A DNA stretch of 64,000 bases from Deltaproteobacteria bacterium (GTDB lineage Bacteria; Desulfobacterota; Desulfarculia; Desulfarculales; Desulfarculaceae). Every line of letters begins with the position of its first letter. The first letter of the stretch is position 1. Shown in pieces: positions 1 to 8,368 of this stretch. The notes below the pieces were generated by a model, which made no database searches, was not told where the DNA came from, and saw nothing but the letters and a program-made list of their open reading frames with translations. The DNA lies in assembly GCA_020444165.1 (NCBI GenBank), contig JAHLLK010000009.1:62001-126000 (forward strand), read 5' to 3'. Made by a program: the position numbers and the translations under genes.

Positions 1-827
1 CCCAGCAGGTCGGCCACCCCGGTGGGCCGGGCGAAGAACCATATGTCCCAGATAAAGGCCAGGGTGGGCTGCAATAAAAGGATCAAACCGGCCCGGGAGG
101 CCGGGGTGAAGGGCAGGCCCTCGCTGATGAGGAACCAGCCCAGGGCCTGGGACAAGACGCCGTAGGCTAGGAGCCACAGCCCGGCCCGGAGGGTGGGCAA
201 GGCAAAAGACCCGCCCTCCACCACCAGCTCGCCGCCCAGGAACAGGGCCGTGGCCAGGCTCACCACGGCCATGGCGGCCAAGCCCCCGGTGTGCCCGGGC
301 AGGGAGGAAATCTTGCGCACCCCCAGGATGAAACAGGTGTACACCACCGCCGTGCCCAGGCCGAAGCCCACCCCCCAGGCCGGCAGCCCACCGCGGGACA
401 GGGTCTCCGGCCCCACCAGGAGGAACAGCCCGCCCATGGCCAGGGCCAGGGAGACCCAATAGCGGGCGCCGGGATGCTCCCGGAGGGCCAGGGCGCCCAC
501 CGCGCCCAGGATGAAGACCTGGAAGTTGGCCAGGATGGTGGCCAACCCCGGCCCCACGTACAAGACGCTACGGTGCCAAAAGGTGAGATCCAACCAGAAG
601 AAAAAGCCGCAGGCCAGGGCCAGGGCCAGGGGCGCGGGCCCGGCCCAGAGCCGTTGCTTTTGCCAGCGGGCGGCCAGGGCCAGGGTGAGCCCGCCAATGA
701 GTACGCGGTAGAACCCGGCCGTGGCCGGGCCCACCTGGGCCAGCTTCACATAGACCCCGGAAAAGCTGATGAGGAAGGCTCCGGCCAGGACCAGCCGGGG
801 CCCGGCGGCGGCGCTGAAGGGCCGCAT
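1..827 (-). CDS. DMT/EamA-family transporter, C-terminus beyond window
   Basis: Reading the minus strand from an ATG at 827 gives an open frame of 275 codons that leaves the window without a stop. The protein is strongly hydrophobic, with repeated membrane segments such as LVLAGAFLISFSGVYVKLA near the start and two EamA-like halves (first about residues 10-135, second from about 150). This is the drug/metabolite transporter superfamily: inner-membrane carriers with about ten helices; the substrate cannot be read from sequence. It starts 4 bp after the stop of the TlyA-type gene, so it is probably co-transcribed. About 20 residues or slightly more are missing for a typical 290-300 residue member. 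Confidence 0.85.
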   Translation of the reverse strand, partial: MRPFSAAAGPRLVLAGAFLISFSGVYVKLAQVGPATAGFYRVLIGGLTLALAARWQKQRLWAGPAPLALALACGFFFWLDLTFWHRSVLYVGPGLATILANFQVFILGAVGALALREHPGARYWVSLALAMGGLFLLVGPETLSRGGLPAWGVGFGLGTAVVYTCFILGVRKISSLPGHTGGLAAMAVVSLATALFLGGELVVEGGSFALPTLRAGLWLLAYGVLSQALGWFLISEGLPFTPASRAGLILLLQPTLAFIWDIWFFARPTGVADLL

Positions 828-831
828 GGGC

Positions 832-1572
832 TCAGACGCTCCGCAAGGCCAGCAGAAAGGTCTCCTGATTGCCCTTGGGACCCTTGATCACGCTGTCGGC
901 CCGGCCTTGCACGATGAGCCCCAGGCTGGTGAGGCAGGCGGCCACCTTGTCCACGGCGGCTTCCCTGACCAAGGGGTCACGAACCACTCCCTGGGAGCCC
1001 ACTTCCTCGCGCCCGGCCTCGAACTGGGGCTTGACCAGGCACAACAGGCGGCCCCCCGGCGCCAGGCGGGGCGCCAGGTTTGGCAGCACCAGGGTGAGGC
1101 TGATAAAAGAGAGATCCATGACCACCAGGTCAAACGGCCCGGGAGCCACCTCGGGAGGCAGGTTGCGCACGTTCACCCGCTCGAATACGATCACCCGTGG
1201 GTCTTGGCGAAGCTTCCAGGCCAGTTGCCCGTAACCCACGTCCACCGCGGTGACCCGGTCCGCGCCGCGTTGCAGGAGGCAGTCGGTGAAGCCCCCGGTG
1301 CTGGCCCCGGCGTCCAGGCAGGTGAGCCCCGCGGGGTCGAGCCCGAAATGATCCAGAGCCCCGGCCAGCTTGAGCCCGCCCCGCGACACGTAGGGGTGTT
1401 CCGGGCCGCTCACTTCCACCCGGGCCGCGGGGTCCACCCGGAGGCCCGGCTTATCCGCCGGCCGGCCATCCAGGCGGACCTTGCCGGCCAGGATGAGGCC
1501 CTGGGCTCGGCTGCGGTTCTCGGCCAGGCCCAGTTCCACCAGGCGCTGGTCCAGGCGGGGGCCTTTAGCCAA
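832..1572 (-). CDS. tlyA: TlyA-family rRNA 2'-O-methyltransferase
   Basis: This 246-residue protein has an N-terminal S4 RNA-binding domain (residues about 5-65, LDQRLVELGLAENRSRAQGL) followed by an FtsJ/RrmJ-like SAM methyltransferase fold. Visible motifs are the SAM loop DAGASTGGFTD, VMDLSFISL and KPQFEAGR, typical of the TlyA/hemolysin-A family, which 2'-O-methylates cytidines of 16S and 23S rRNA. The best start is TTG at 1572, preceded by CAGG with about 9 nt spacing; no in-frame ATG is available nearby. The old hemolysin label of this family is probably misleading. Followed at 4 bp by the DMT transporter gene. Confidence 0.93.
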   Translation of the reverse strand: MAKGPRLDQRLVELGLAENRSRAQGLILAGKVRLDGRPADKPGLRVDPAARVEVSGPEHPYVSRGGLKLAGALDHFGLDPAGLTCLDAGASTGGFTDCLLQRGADRVTAVDVGYGQLAWKLRQDPRVIVFERVNVRNLPPEVAPGPFDLVVMDLSFISLTLVLPNLAPRLAPGGRLLCLVKPQFEAGREEVGSQGVVRDPLVREAAVDKVAACLTSLGLIVQGRADSVIKGPKGNQETFLLALRSV

Positions 1573-1695
1573 GGCTGGGAGCCTGTCGGAGTAAACGTGC
1601 CATGATAGCTTCTGGTCAATACCCCATTTCCGGCAGAAATTCCAAATCTTAGGTGCCTATCGCCCAATTCGGGAGTGAGTCGGAGAAAGCGCTTC

Positions 1696-1733
1696 CCGGG
1701 GTCTCCAAGCAAGCCGCAGGTTTGCTTGGGGAT
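1696..1733. repeat. Solo CAAG/CTTG GC-rich hairpin module
   Basis: The segment reads CCCGGGGTCTCCAAGCAAG, a short loop, then TTTGCTTGGGGATG, forming a stem around CCAAGCAA/TTGCTTGG. The same module, with drifted arms, lies inside larger hairpin elements at 20201-20274, 31480-31516 and 51388-51421. Here it stands alone. Confidence 0.6.
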
Positions 1734-1775
1734 GATCAAGGACCCGCTTGGCCGACTGATGGAGAACAGCCAGCC

Positions 1776-1857
1776 CACAAAAATTATAAAGTTTTTTGGG
1801 GGATGGGAGGTGTGGGGGGAAGGACCCTTTTTTTCAAAAAGGGTCCTTCCCCCCACA
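1776..1857 (-). terminator. Repeated 22-bp-stem hairpin downstream of dxs (copy 1)
   Basis: Positions 1811-1832 and 1836-1857 are perfect reverse complements (TGTGGGGGGAAGGACCC plus a T run) around a 3-nt loop. Read on the minus strand it follows the dxs stop by about 22 bp and runs into a flank (1810 to 1776) with CCCATCCCCCAAAAAACTT. The same stem and flank recur in the same gene-to-flank order at 35856-35931. The T run makes it a plausible bidirectional rho-independent terminator. Confidence 0.75.
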
Positions 1858-1879
1858 TGCTCATTTCTCCAACAGCTTC

Positions 1880-3781
1880 CTAGTCCCCGCGACGCGCCGC
1901 GATGATCCGCCGGGCCGCGGCTGCGGTCTCCTTGCCGTCAACGCGATACTTATGGCGTAAAAGAGCCTGAGCGCCGTGCTCCACAAAGGTATCCCGCACC
2001 CCCACCAGTTCCACGGGCACCAGGATGCCCCGCCGGGCCAGGGCCTCCAACACCGCGGAGCCGAAGCCTCCCGCGACCTCGTTCTCTTCCACCGTGACCA
2101 CGGCCTGGCAGCGGGCGGCCAACTCGCAGATCAGGTCCTCGTCCAGGGGTTTGATGAAGCGGGCGTTCAGCACCGCGGCCGCGATGCCTTCCTGGGCCAG
2201 CTCGTCGGCGGCCTGCTCGCACCACTCCACGCCCACCCCGATGCCGGCCAGGAGCACGTCACCGCCTTCCCGGCGCAGCTCGGCTTTGCCCCAGGGCAGC
2301 ACCCGGGGCGGACCCGCCAGAGGAACCCCCCGCCCGGCCCCCCGGGGATAGCGTAGCGCCACGGGGCCCTGGCGCTCCAGGGCGGTCAAGAGCATGTGCC
2401 GCAACTCGTCCTCGTCGGCCGGGGACATCAGGGCCAGGTTGGGCACGCAGCGCAGGAAGGAGAGGTCCAGAAGCCCCTGGTGGGTCTCGCCGTCCTCGCC
2501 CACGATGCCGCCCCGGTCCAGGGCCAGCACCACGGGCAGGGAGGTCAGGCAGACGTCGTGCACCACCTGGTCAAAGGCCCGCTGCATGAAGGTGGAGTAA
2601 ATGGCTACCACGGGGTGGAAGCCCTCGCAAGCCAGGCCGGCCGCGAAGGTGACCGCGTGCTGCTCGGCGATGCCCACGTCCACGAAGCGCTCGGGATAGG
2701 CCGCGGCAAAGTCCTGCAGGCCGGTGCCTTCGGGCATGGCCGCGGTGATGGCAATCATCTCGGGCCGCGCCGCGCCCAGCTCCACCATGGTGTGGCCAAA
2801 GACCTCGGTGTAGGAGGGAATTTTGGGTTCCGCGGGGGCGGCGGTGATCTGCATGGTCCGGCCCACCCCGTGGTAATGGGCCGGGTTGGCCTCGGCCGGC
2901 CCGAAGCCCTTGCCCTTCTTGGTGAGCACGTGCACCAGGATGGGGCCTTCCAACAGCGCCACATTGCGGAAAGTTTCCACCAGGCGGTCCAGGCGGTGCC
3001 CGTCGATGGGCCCCACGTAGTTGAAACGGAAGGCCTCGAACAACATGCCCGGGGTGTAGAAGGCCTTGAAGGATTCCTCGGAGCGCCGGGCCAGCTCCAC
3101 CAGCTCATCGCCGATGGCCGGCAGGGAGCGGAGCGCCTTTTCCAGTTCCTTGCGGAAGCTGAGATAGGCCTTGCCAGACAGGGCCCGGCTGATGAAGCGC
3201 GACAAGGCGCCCACGTTGGGGGCGATGGACATGCCGTTGTCGTTCAGGACCACGATGATGTCCTCGTCCAGGAAGCCGGCCTGGTTCAAGCCCTCGTAGG
3301 CCAGGCCCCCGGTGAGGGACCCATCACCCAACACTGCGATGATGCGGGATTTTTCCTTCTTGAGCCGCTTGGCCACCGCCATGCCCAGGGCGCCGGAGAT
3401 GCTGGTGGAGGAGTGGCCGGTGTCAAAGGCGTCGTAGGGGCTTTCCCGCCGCTTGGGAAAGCCCGATAGCCCGTCCAACTGGCGGATGGTGGCAAAGCGG
3501 TCCCGCCGGCCGGTCAGGAGCTTGTGGGCATAGGTCTGGTGGCCCACATCCCAGATGATCTTGTCCTTGGGCGCGTCAAATACCAGGTGCAGGGCCATGG
3601 TGAGTTCCACCACCCCCAGGCTGGGGGCCAGGTGGCCGCCGTTGGCTTGCACGGTCTGGATGATCTTTTCCCGCAGCTCGCCCGCCAAAAGCTCCAACTG
3701 GGGCGGGGTGAGTTTACGAAGGTCGGCGGGTGAATTCACCCGGCTGAGAACGGAGTCGGTTTTTTCCACGACCTCTTGCAA
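1880..3781 (-). CDS. dxs: 1-deoxy-D-xylulose-5-phosphate synthase
   Basis: This 633-residue thiamine-diphosphate enzyme condenses pyruvate and glyceraldehyde 3-phosphate, the first step of the MEP isoprenoid pathway. The N-terminal domain has DVGHQTYAHKLLTGR, the ThDP motif GDGSLTGGLAYEGLN and the metal-binding Asn in VVLNDNGMSIAPNVG; the central domain has GIAEQHAVTFAAGLA and DRGGIVGEDGETHQG; the C-terminal transketolase domain is complete. Length is normal for Dxs. The start is TTG at 3781, preceded by GAGG 8-9 nt upstream. ispA lies 127 bp upstream on the same strand, so the two terpenoid genes form a cluster with xseA/xseB, a common bacterial order. Confidence 0.98.
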   Translation of the reverse strand: MQEVVEKTDSVLSRVNSPADLRKLTPPQLELLAGELREKIIQTVQANGGHLAPSLGVVELTMALHLVFDAPKDKIIWDVGHQTYAHKLLTGRRDRFATIRQLDGLSGFPKRRESPYDAFDTGHSSTSISGALGMAVAKRLKKEKSRIIAVLGDGSLTGGLAYEGLNQAGFLDEDIIVVLNDNGMSIAPNVGALSRFISRALSGKAYLSFRKELEKALRSLPAIGDELVELARRSEESFKAFYTPGMLFEAFRFNYVGPIDGHRLDRLVETFRNVALLEGPILVHVLTKKGKGFGPAEANPAHYHGVGRTMQITAAPAEPKIPSYTEVFGHTMVELGAARPEMIAITAAMPEGTGLQDFAAAYPERFVDVGIAEQHAVTFAAGLACEGFHPVVAIYSTFMQRAFDQVVHDVCLTSLPVVLALDRGGIVGEDGETHQGLLDLSFLRCVPNLALMSPADEDELRHMLLTALERQGPVALRYPRGAGRGVPLAGPPRVLPWGKAELRREGGDVLLAGIGVGVEWCEQAADELAQEGIAAAVLNARFIKPLDEDLICELAARCQAVVTVEENEVAGGFGSAVLEALARRGILVPVELVGVRDTFVEHGAQALLRHKYRVDGKETAAAARRIIAARRGD

Positions 3782-3908
3782 AAGTTTGCCTCGCTGTTTT
3801 CTCCCCCTGGGGTCCAGGGTCTGGGGCGCATAGCCTGGGGATGGAGGCGCGGGGGGTCGGCCGGGGCCGGGGTGGGGTCCGGCCGGCCCGACGTTCCCCG
3901 CCGGGCGG

Positions 3909-4796
3909 TCAGTAGGCGCGGGCCATGATAAAGCGAGCCAAGTGGATCAGGGGTTCGGCCCGGGGGCCCAGCTCGCCGGCGATAGCCGCGGCCTCGTCCA
4001 CCAGCTGGATGCCCCGTTCCCTGGCCTGAGCCGGGCCCAGGACCAGGGGATAAGTCATTTTGCTGCGGGCGTCATCGCTGCCCGTGGCCTTGCCCAGCCG
4101 TTCGGCGTCGCCCTCGATGTTCAACAGATCGTCGGCGATCTGGAAGGCCAGGCCGATGCGGCGGCCATAGCGCAACAGGGCGGAAACCTGCTCCTGGGTG
4201 GCGCCGGCCAGGATGCCGCCGGCCTGCACCGCGGCGGTGATGAGGGCGCCGGTCTTCTTGGTATGGATGAATTCCACCATGGCCAGGTCCGGCTCCAGTT
4301 CCTCACCTTCCAGGTCGGCGGCCTGGCCGCCCACCATACCCAGATAACCCGCGGCCCGGGACACCACGTTGGCCGCGGCCAAGACCCGCCAGGGGTCCAG
4401 CTCGGCGATGTGGGTGGGGTCGGTCAACAGCACCATGGCCTGGGTCAACAGGCCGTCCCCGGCCAGCACTGCGATACCTTCGCCGAAAACCTTATGGTTG
4501 GTGGGCACGCCGCGGCGGTAGTCATCGTTGTCCATGGCCGGCAAATCGTCGTGTATCAGGGAATAGGTGTGGATCAACTCCAAGGCGCAGGCACAGAACA
4601 TCACCCGTGACGCCTCACCGCCCACGGCCTCGGCCCCGGCCAGACACAGGATGGGCCGCACCCGTTTCCCGCCGGCAAAGAGGCTGTAGCGCATGGACTT
4701 CAGGATGGGTCCGCCGCTTTCGTCCGAGGGCAGCACCCATTGCAAGGCTTGGTCAACCTTGGCGCCTTGTTCGGCCATATATTCCTGAATGTCCAT
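3909..4796 (-). CDS. ispA: Polyprenyl synthetase (farnesyl diphosphate synthase)
   Basis: This 295-residue all-helical prenyltransferase carries the first Asp-rich motif DDLPAMDNDD and the second one as DDLLNIEGD; the fifth position is Asn where E. coli IspA has Asp. It joins IPP to allylic diphosphates, giving C15 (possibly C20) diphosphates for quinone, undecaprenyl and hopanoid routes. The start ATG at 4796 lies 3 bp after the xseB stop. The context xseA-M23-xseB-ispA-dxs resembles the widespread xseB-ispA-dxs operon. Chain length of the product cannot be decided from these motifs alone. Confidence 0.95.
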   Translation of the reverse strand: MDIQEYMAEQGAKVDQALQWVLPSDESGGPILKSMRYSLFAGGKRVRPILCLAGAEAVGGEASRVMFCACALELIHTYSLIHDDLPAMDNDDYRRGVPTNHKVFGEGIAVLAGDGLLTQAMVLLTDPTHIAELDPWRVLAAANVVSRAAGYLGMVGGQAADLEGEELEPDLAMVEFIHTKKTGALITAAVQAGGILAGATQEQVSALLRYGRRIGLAFQIADDLLNIEGDAERLGKATGSDDARSKMTYPLVLGPAQARERGIQLVDEAAAIAGELGPRAEPLIHLARFIMARAY

Positions 4797-4798
4797 GC

Positions 4799-5047
4799 CT
4801 AATCCTCCTTCTGCTCGGGCTCGAAAGGTGCTTCCACCAGGTGATTGTCCTTGTCCTTGAGCAGCAAGGTCACCCTCTTCTCGGCTTCGTCCAACTGACG
4901 CCCGCAGGCCTGGGCCAGCTTGATGCCCTCCTCGAAAAGCTCCAAGGACTTCTCCAGGGTCAGGTCGTCGCCCTCTAACTTATCCACTATCTGTTCCAAA
5001 CGTTCCAGCGACTTTTCAAAACCAGGCTCTTTTTTGGCCGGCGGCAT
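4799..5047 (-). CDS. xseB: Exodeoxyribonuclease VII small subunit
   Basis: The 82-residue helical protein matches XseB: FEKSLERLEQIVDKLEGDDL and the following LEKSLELFEEGIKLAQACGR form the conserved helical hairpin. It assembles with XseA into the processive single-strand exonuclease VII. The ATG at 5047 has a strong ribosome-binding site (AGGAGAGATAAG) that overlaps the end of the M23 peptidase gene; the two genes are 1 bp apart. The large subunit gene is two genes upstream at 5930-7276, so the subunits are separated here by the peptidase gene. Confidence 0.96.
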   Translation of the reverse strand: MPPAKKEPGFEKSLERLEQIVDKLEGDDLTLEKSLELFEEGIKLAQACGRQLDEAEKRVTLLLKDKDNHLVEAPFEPEQKED

Positions 5048-5048
5048 C

Positions 5049-5933
5049 TTATCTCTCCTGGATAGGCGCCAAGCGCCGGGTCAATCCCTGCCAGGCCAGG
5101 GGATCGATCCGGGCCCGGTTAAGATGGACGTCATAGTGCAGATGGGGGCCGGTTACCCGGCCGGTCATGCCCACCAGGCCGATTATCTGGCCCTTGGTCA
5201 CCCGTTGGCCGGGCTTGACCTCGATCTTCTCCAGATGGCGGTACCCGCTGATCAGGCCCTGGCCATGGTCGATGAGCACCGTGTTGCCGCCGAAAAAGGT
5301 ATCCTCGGCCAGAGCCACCCGGCCCGCGGCCGCGGCGACCACCGGCTGGCCTTCCGGGGCCTTCAGGTCTACCCCGCCGTGGGGGCTCCTGGGCTCGCCG
5401 TTGATCACGCTCTCCCGCCCAAAGGCCCCGGTGACCGGCCCGGGCACCGGCTGCAGGAAGAAGCCCTGCCACATGCGTCCGGTGAGGCTCTGGTAAACCG
5501 CTTTCTGGCGGACCATTTCCGCCTTATGCCGCCGCAGTTGCGCCGGCGAGAGCTTCAGGAACTTGGGGTCCACCGTGATTTTGCGCACCCCATAGTCCCG
5601 GGGAGCTACGGTGACCAGAAGGCTGGCCAGGGTCTTCTGGCCGGAGCGGAGGACCAGAGGCGTACGGCCGGTCTTGGCCCCCAGATCGCAGGCCACCACA
5701 CCCTGGAACCCGCCCTTGATGGGCCACATGGGCCAGGAGCGACCCTGGAAGGCCAGGTGCGGCGGCCGCCCGCCGGATTTGCTCCCCCAGGTCACCAGGG
5801 CGGGTTGGCCCGGGGCCAAGACCGCAGGGTTCAGGCGCAAGGCCGGGCCCCCGGCCTGGGCCGGCAGGGCCCCCGCGGCCAACAGGCTCAGGGTAAACAG
5901 GCATAGACCCAGAACGGCGCCCGCGCGCTTCAC
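5049..5933 (-). CDS. Exported M23 family metallopeptidase
   Basis: The 294-residue protein has an N-terminal signal peptide (KRAGAVLGLCLFTLSLLAAG followed by an ALPAQA cleavage site), a central beta-rich region (about 25-120), and a C-terminal LytM/M23 domain with GAFGRESVINGEPRSPHGGVD and HLHYDVH, giving the HxxxD and HxH zinc ligands. Such enzymes cut cell-wall peptide bridges or activate amidases in the periplasm. The start is GTG at 5933, preceded by GGAGG, and overlaps the xseA stop by 4 bp, suggesting translational coupling. It sits between the two exonuclease VII subunit genes. Confidence 0.92.
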   Translation of the reverse strand: MKRAGAVLGLCLFTLSLLAAGALPAQAGGPALRLNPAVLAPGQPALVTWGSKSGGRPPHLAFQGRSWPMWPIKGGFQGVVACDLGAKTGRTPLVLRSGQKTLASLLVTVAPRDYGVRKITVDPKFLKLSPAQLRRHKAEMVRQKAVYQSLTGRMWQGFFLQPVPGPVTGAFGRESVINGEPRSPHGGVDLKAPEGQPVVAAAAGRVALAEDTFFGGNTVLIDHGQGLISGYRHLEKIEVKPGQRVTKGQIIGLVGMTGRVTGPHLHYDVHLNRARIDPLAWQGLTRRLAPIQER

Positions 5934-7276
5934 TCCTCCACCTCCTCCACCCGGGCCGAAAATGACCCGCGGGACAACAAGACCCCCACGCGCTGGCCCA
6001 CCTGGACTTGACGATTATCCTTGACTATTTTACCACGCTGGTCCCTGACCAGGGCAAAGCCACGGCCCAGCACCGCCAGAGGTGAGAGGGCCCGGAGCCG
6101 CGACTCGAGCACCTCCAACCGCTGCCGGCGGGCCCACACCGCATCCGCGCCGGCCCGGGTCAAGCGGAGCGTGGCCTGGTCTTGCCGAGCCGCCAGCCCG
6201 GCCAGCCGTCGCCCAGGCTCCCGCTCCCGCAAGCGAGCCACCAGCCCGGCCAGGCCCCGGGCGTTCTCCCCCAGGCCCAGGCGCAGGGCCGCTACCTGGC
6301 GCAGGAACAGATCGTCCACCCGGAGGCGCCGGTCGGCCAGCCGCCGCCGGGGGTCGCCCAAGCCGCGGAGCAGATGCCCCAGATTCACCCGGCGGCGCAC
6401 CAGCAGCCGGCCCCCCGCCGCGGCCAGCCGTCCCCCCGCCGCGTTCAGGCGGCGCACCAGCTCGGCCCGATCCTTGGTCAGCAGCTCCGCCGCGGCCGAG
6501 GGCGTGGGGGCGCGGAGGTCGGCCACCAGGTCGCTGATGGTGAAGTCCACCTCATGGCCCACGGCCGACACCACCGGCAAGGGGCAGGCGGCAATGGCCC
6601 GGGCCAGGGCCTCGTCGTTGAAGGCCCAGAGGTCCTCGGGCGAGCCGCCGCCCCGGGTCAGCACCACCACCTGGGGCCAGCCCCAGGCGGCCAGGTCGGC
6701 CAGGGCCCGCACCATCTGGGGCGCGGCCTCGGCTCCTTGCACCTGCACCGGGTAGACGGCCACCGAGATGCCCTGGTAGCGGCGGTGCAGCACGTGCAGG
6801 AAGTCCCGGATGGCCGCGCCCGAGGGCGAGGTCACCACCGCCACCCGGGTGGGCAGCTCCGGCAGGGGCTGTTTGCGCTCCGGATCGAACAGCCCCTCCG
6901 CGGCCAGGCGCTTTTTAAGCTGCTCAAAGGCCAGGGCCAGACCGCCGGCTCCCCGGGGCTCCACGGTGTCCACCACCATCTGGAGATCACCCCGCGGCTC
7001 GTAGAGGCTCACCCGCCCCTGGCACAAGACCTGCTGCCCCTCCTCCAGGCGGAAGCGCAACAGGGAAGCCTGGTGCCGGAACAGCACCATCTTCAGCACC
7101 GCGTGGTCATCCTTGAGGCTGAAGTACACGTGCCCGCTGGCCGGCCGCCGCAGGGCCGAGACCTCGCCCTCCACCCACACGAAATCGAAGCTCTGTTCCA
7201 CCAGGCCTTTCAGCCGGCCGAGCAGGGCGCTGACGGTGAGGATTTCCCGGGGAGTGAAGAGCTGCAGGTTTTCCAA
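5930..7276 (-). CDS. xseA: Exodeoxyribonuclease VII large subunit
   Basis: The 448-residue protein has the N-terminal OB fold (residues about 8-105, FVWVEGEVSALRRPASGHVY) and the XseA catalytic region with VVTSPSGAAIRDFLHVLHRR, LTRGGGSPEDLWAFNDEALA and SAVGHEVDFTISDLVAD. It is the catalytic subunit of exonuclease VII. The predicted start is TTG at 7276 with GAGG 8 nt upstream. The stretch GAGGCTCCCAGCTTGG around this start resembles the region before the tlyA start (1572). It heads the xseA-M23-xseB-ispA-dxs cluster. Confidence 0.97.
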   Translation of the reverse strand: MENLQLFTPREILTVSALLGRLKGLVEQSFDFVWVEGEVSALRRPASGHVYFSLKDDHAVLKMVLFRHQASLLRFRLEEGQQVLCQGRVSLYEPRGDLQMVVDTVEPRGAGGLALAFEQLKKRLAAEGLFDPERKQPLPELPTRVAVVTSPSGAAIRDFLHVLHRRYQGISVAVYPVQVQGAEAAPQMVRALADLAAWGWPQVVVLTRGGGSPEDLWAFNDEALARAIAACPLPVVSAVGHEVDFTISDLVADLRAPTPSAAAELLTKDRAELVRRLNAAGGRLAAAGGRLLVRRRVNLGHLLRGLGDPRRRLADRRLRVDDLFLRQVAALRLGLGENARGLAGLVARLREREPGRRLAGLAARQDQATLRLTRAGADAVWARRQRLEVLESRLRALSPLAVLGRGFALVRDQRGKIVKDNRQVQVGQRVGVLLSRGSFSARVEEVEE

Positions 7277-7734
7277 GCTGGGAGCCTCGCCTATCCGCCT
7301 GCCGCCTCAAAGGGGCCCGGGCCACGCGGGGCGCGGCCGGGGGTAGGCGGCGGCCGGGAAATGGTGTGGGGGAGGAGCGGGCCGGGCCGCGGGGAAAGCC
7401 TCCGGCCTCCGAGGGCGGTCGGCAGGGACCGTTGCGCCGGCTGGCGCGACGGATCATTGCGCCTCCCTCGCCGGGAAACTTGGCGCCGCTCTGCCGAAGA
7501 ACTTTGCGCCACCCACCGGGAATGCCCCAAACCCGCCGGGGAACTCCTGGGCCCGGTCAAGAAACTCAAGCCCCTGCCGAGGACCCCCGGCTCTTACCGA
7601 GAAACCCCAGCCCCAGCCGTGGAAACCTTGGCCCAGCCTATGAACCCACGCCCCCGCCGCGGAGCCCATGGCTCCCGTGCGCACCTGCTCACCGGGGCTA
7701 GCGTAACACATGGGAAGCTGGGGGGCAACTGGGG
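7277..7734. other. Gene-free spacer between SPOR gene and xseA
   Basis: The 458 bp carry no convincing coding frame on either strand. The part nearest the SPOR gene holds a degenerate 20-bp tandem array (7470-7675); the rest is GC-rich and nondescript. The xseA promoter must lie here, but I could not pick a clear -35/-10 pair. Confidence 0.7.
7470..7675. repeat. Degenerate 20-bp tandem repeat array, about 10 units
   Basis: Units start near 7470, 7493, 7515, 7535, 7556, 7576, 7596, 7616, 7636 and 7656, so spacing settles at exactly 20 bp over the last six. The unit approximates GCCGnGGAAACCnnnGCCCA, for example GCCGTGGAAACCTTGGCCCA at 7616. A 20-bp period is not a multiple of three, and the units diverge strongly, so the array is non-coding. 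It lies downstream of the SPOR gene and upstream of xseA. Confidence 0.7.
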
Positions 7735-8349
7735 CTAATCGGGCAAGATGCGGAAAGAACTAATAATACCTTTCTTAACCAACTCGCGGCCCCGGCTCTC
7801 GGCCTGGGCGCGGCTGGGGAAGCCCCCCACCAAAACCCGCTGCCACACCCCATTCTTGCCCAGATCCACCGGGGTCAGCTGGGGCGCAAGGCCCATCTTC
7901 CGGAGGCGGGCCACGAAGTCCTTGGCCTGGGCTTCGTCCGGAAAGCTCGCCAAATGCAGGGTGTAAAGCTGGGAGACAGGCTGCACCGCGGCCTGGGGGG
8001 CCGGCTGTTCCGGCGGGCGCTGGGCCCCCAGGATCACCCCCATCTCGGGCGGGGAATACGGCGCGCCTTGGTTGTCCAGGGTGTAATCCACCACCCCCCG
8101 GGGGCTGCTGGCCTGGTACACGATGTACTCCCGGCCTGCTTGATTCTTGACCACGTAACGCCCCACCCCACCTTGGCGTTTGGCCCGGGTTTCGTTTTCC
8201 AACAAGAGGGCGATGGTTTCGTTGCTCACCCCGGCCTTGCGCAGCTCCAGCACCTGCTCCACGGTGAGGGCCGCGGCCGGGCCGGCCGGCAAGCTGCCCA
8301 GCAAAGCCACGCCCAGGAGCAGTCCGAGCCACCTTCCCCAAGCACCCAT
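7735..8349 (-). CDS. Exported SPOR-domain protein
   Basis: The 204-residue protein begins with a signal peptide (LGLLLGVALLGSLPAGPAAA). A helical segment LTVEQVLELRKAGVSNETI follows (about 28-50), then a mixed central part, a Pro/Gln-rich linker and a C-terminal SPOR domain (about 125-204, LYTLHLASFPDEAQAKDF and VLVGGFPSRAQAE). SPOR domains bind glycan strands stripped of peptides, often at the division septum. Nothing enzymatic is visible. It lies 19 bp after the phospholipase C-like gene on the same strand, so they are likely co-transcribed; the specific role is unknown. Confidence 0.85.
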   Translation of the reverse strand: MGAWGRWLGLLLGVALLGSLPAGPAAALTVEQVLELRKAGVSNETIALLLENETRAKRQGGVGRYVVKNQAGREYIVYQASSPRGVVDYTLDNQGAPYSPPEMGVILGAQRPPEQPAPQAAVQPVSQLYTLHLASFPDEAQAKDFVARLRKMGLAPQLTPVDLGKNGVWQRVLVGGFPSRAQAESRGRELVKKGIISSFRILPD

Positions 8350-8368
8350 GACTCTCCCTCCCCTGCCT

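Larger units (their letters stand above)
1573..1879. other. Intergenic region between dxs and tlyA with repeat elements
   Basis: The 307 bp hold no convincing gene. They contain a solo CAAG/CTTG hairpin module (1696-1733) and the long palindrome 1811-1857 with its AT-rich flank. Short frames here are artefacts of the repeats. Confidence 0.8.

Noticed and set aside
7291..7569. 92-codon minus-strand frame before xseA
   Set aside because: Arg/Pro/Ser-rich shadow within the spacer, no start signal and part lies in the tandem array.
6182..7738. 518-codon plus-strand frame across xseA and the spacer
   Set aside because: Mostly antisense to xseA; the remainder runs through the 20-bp array, whose period is not a multiple of three.
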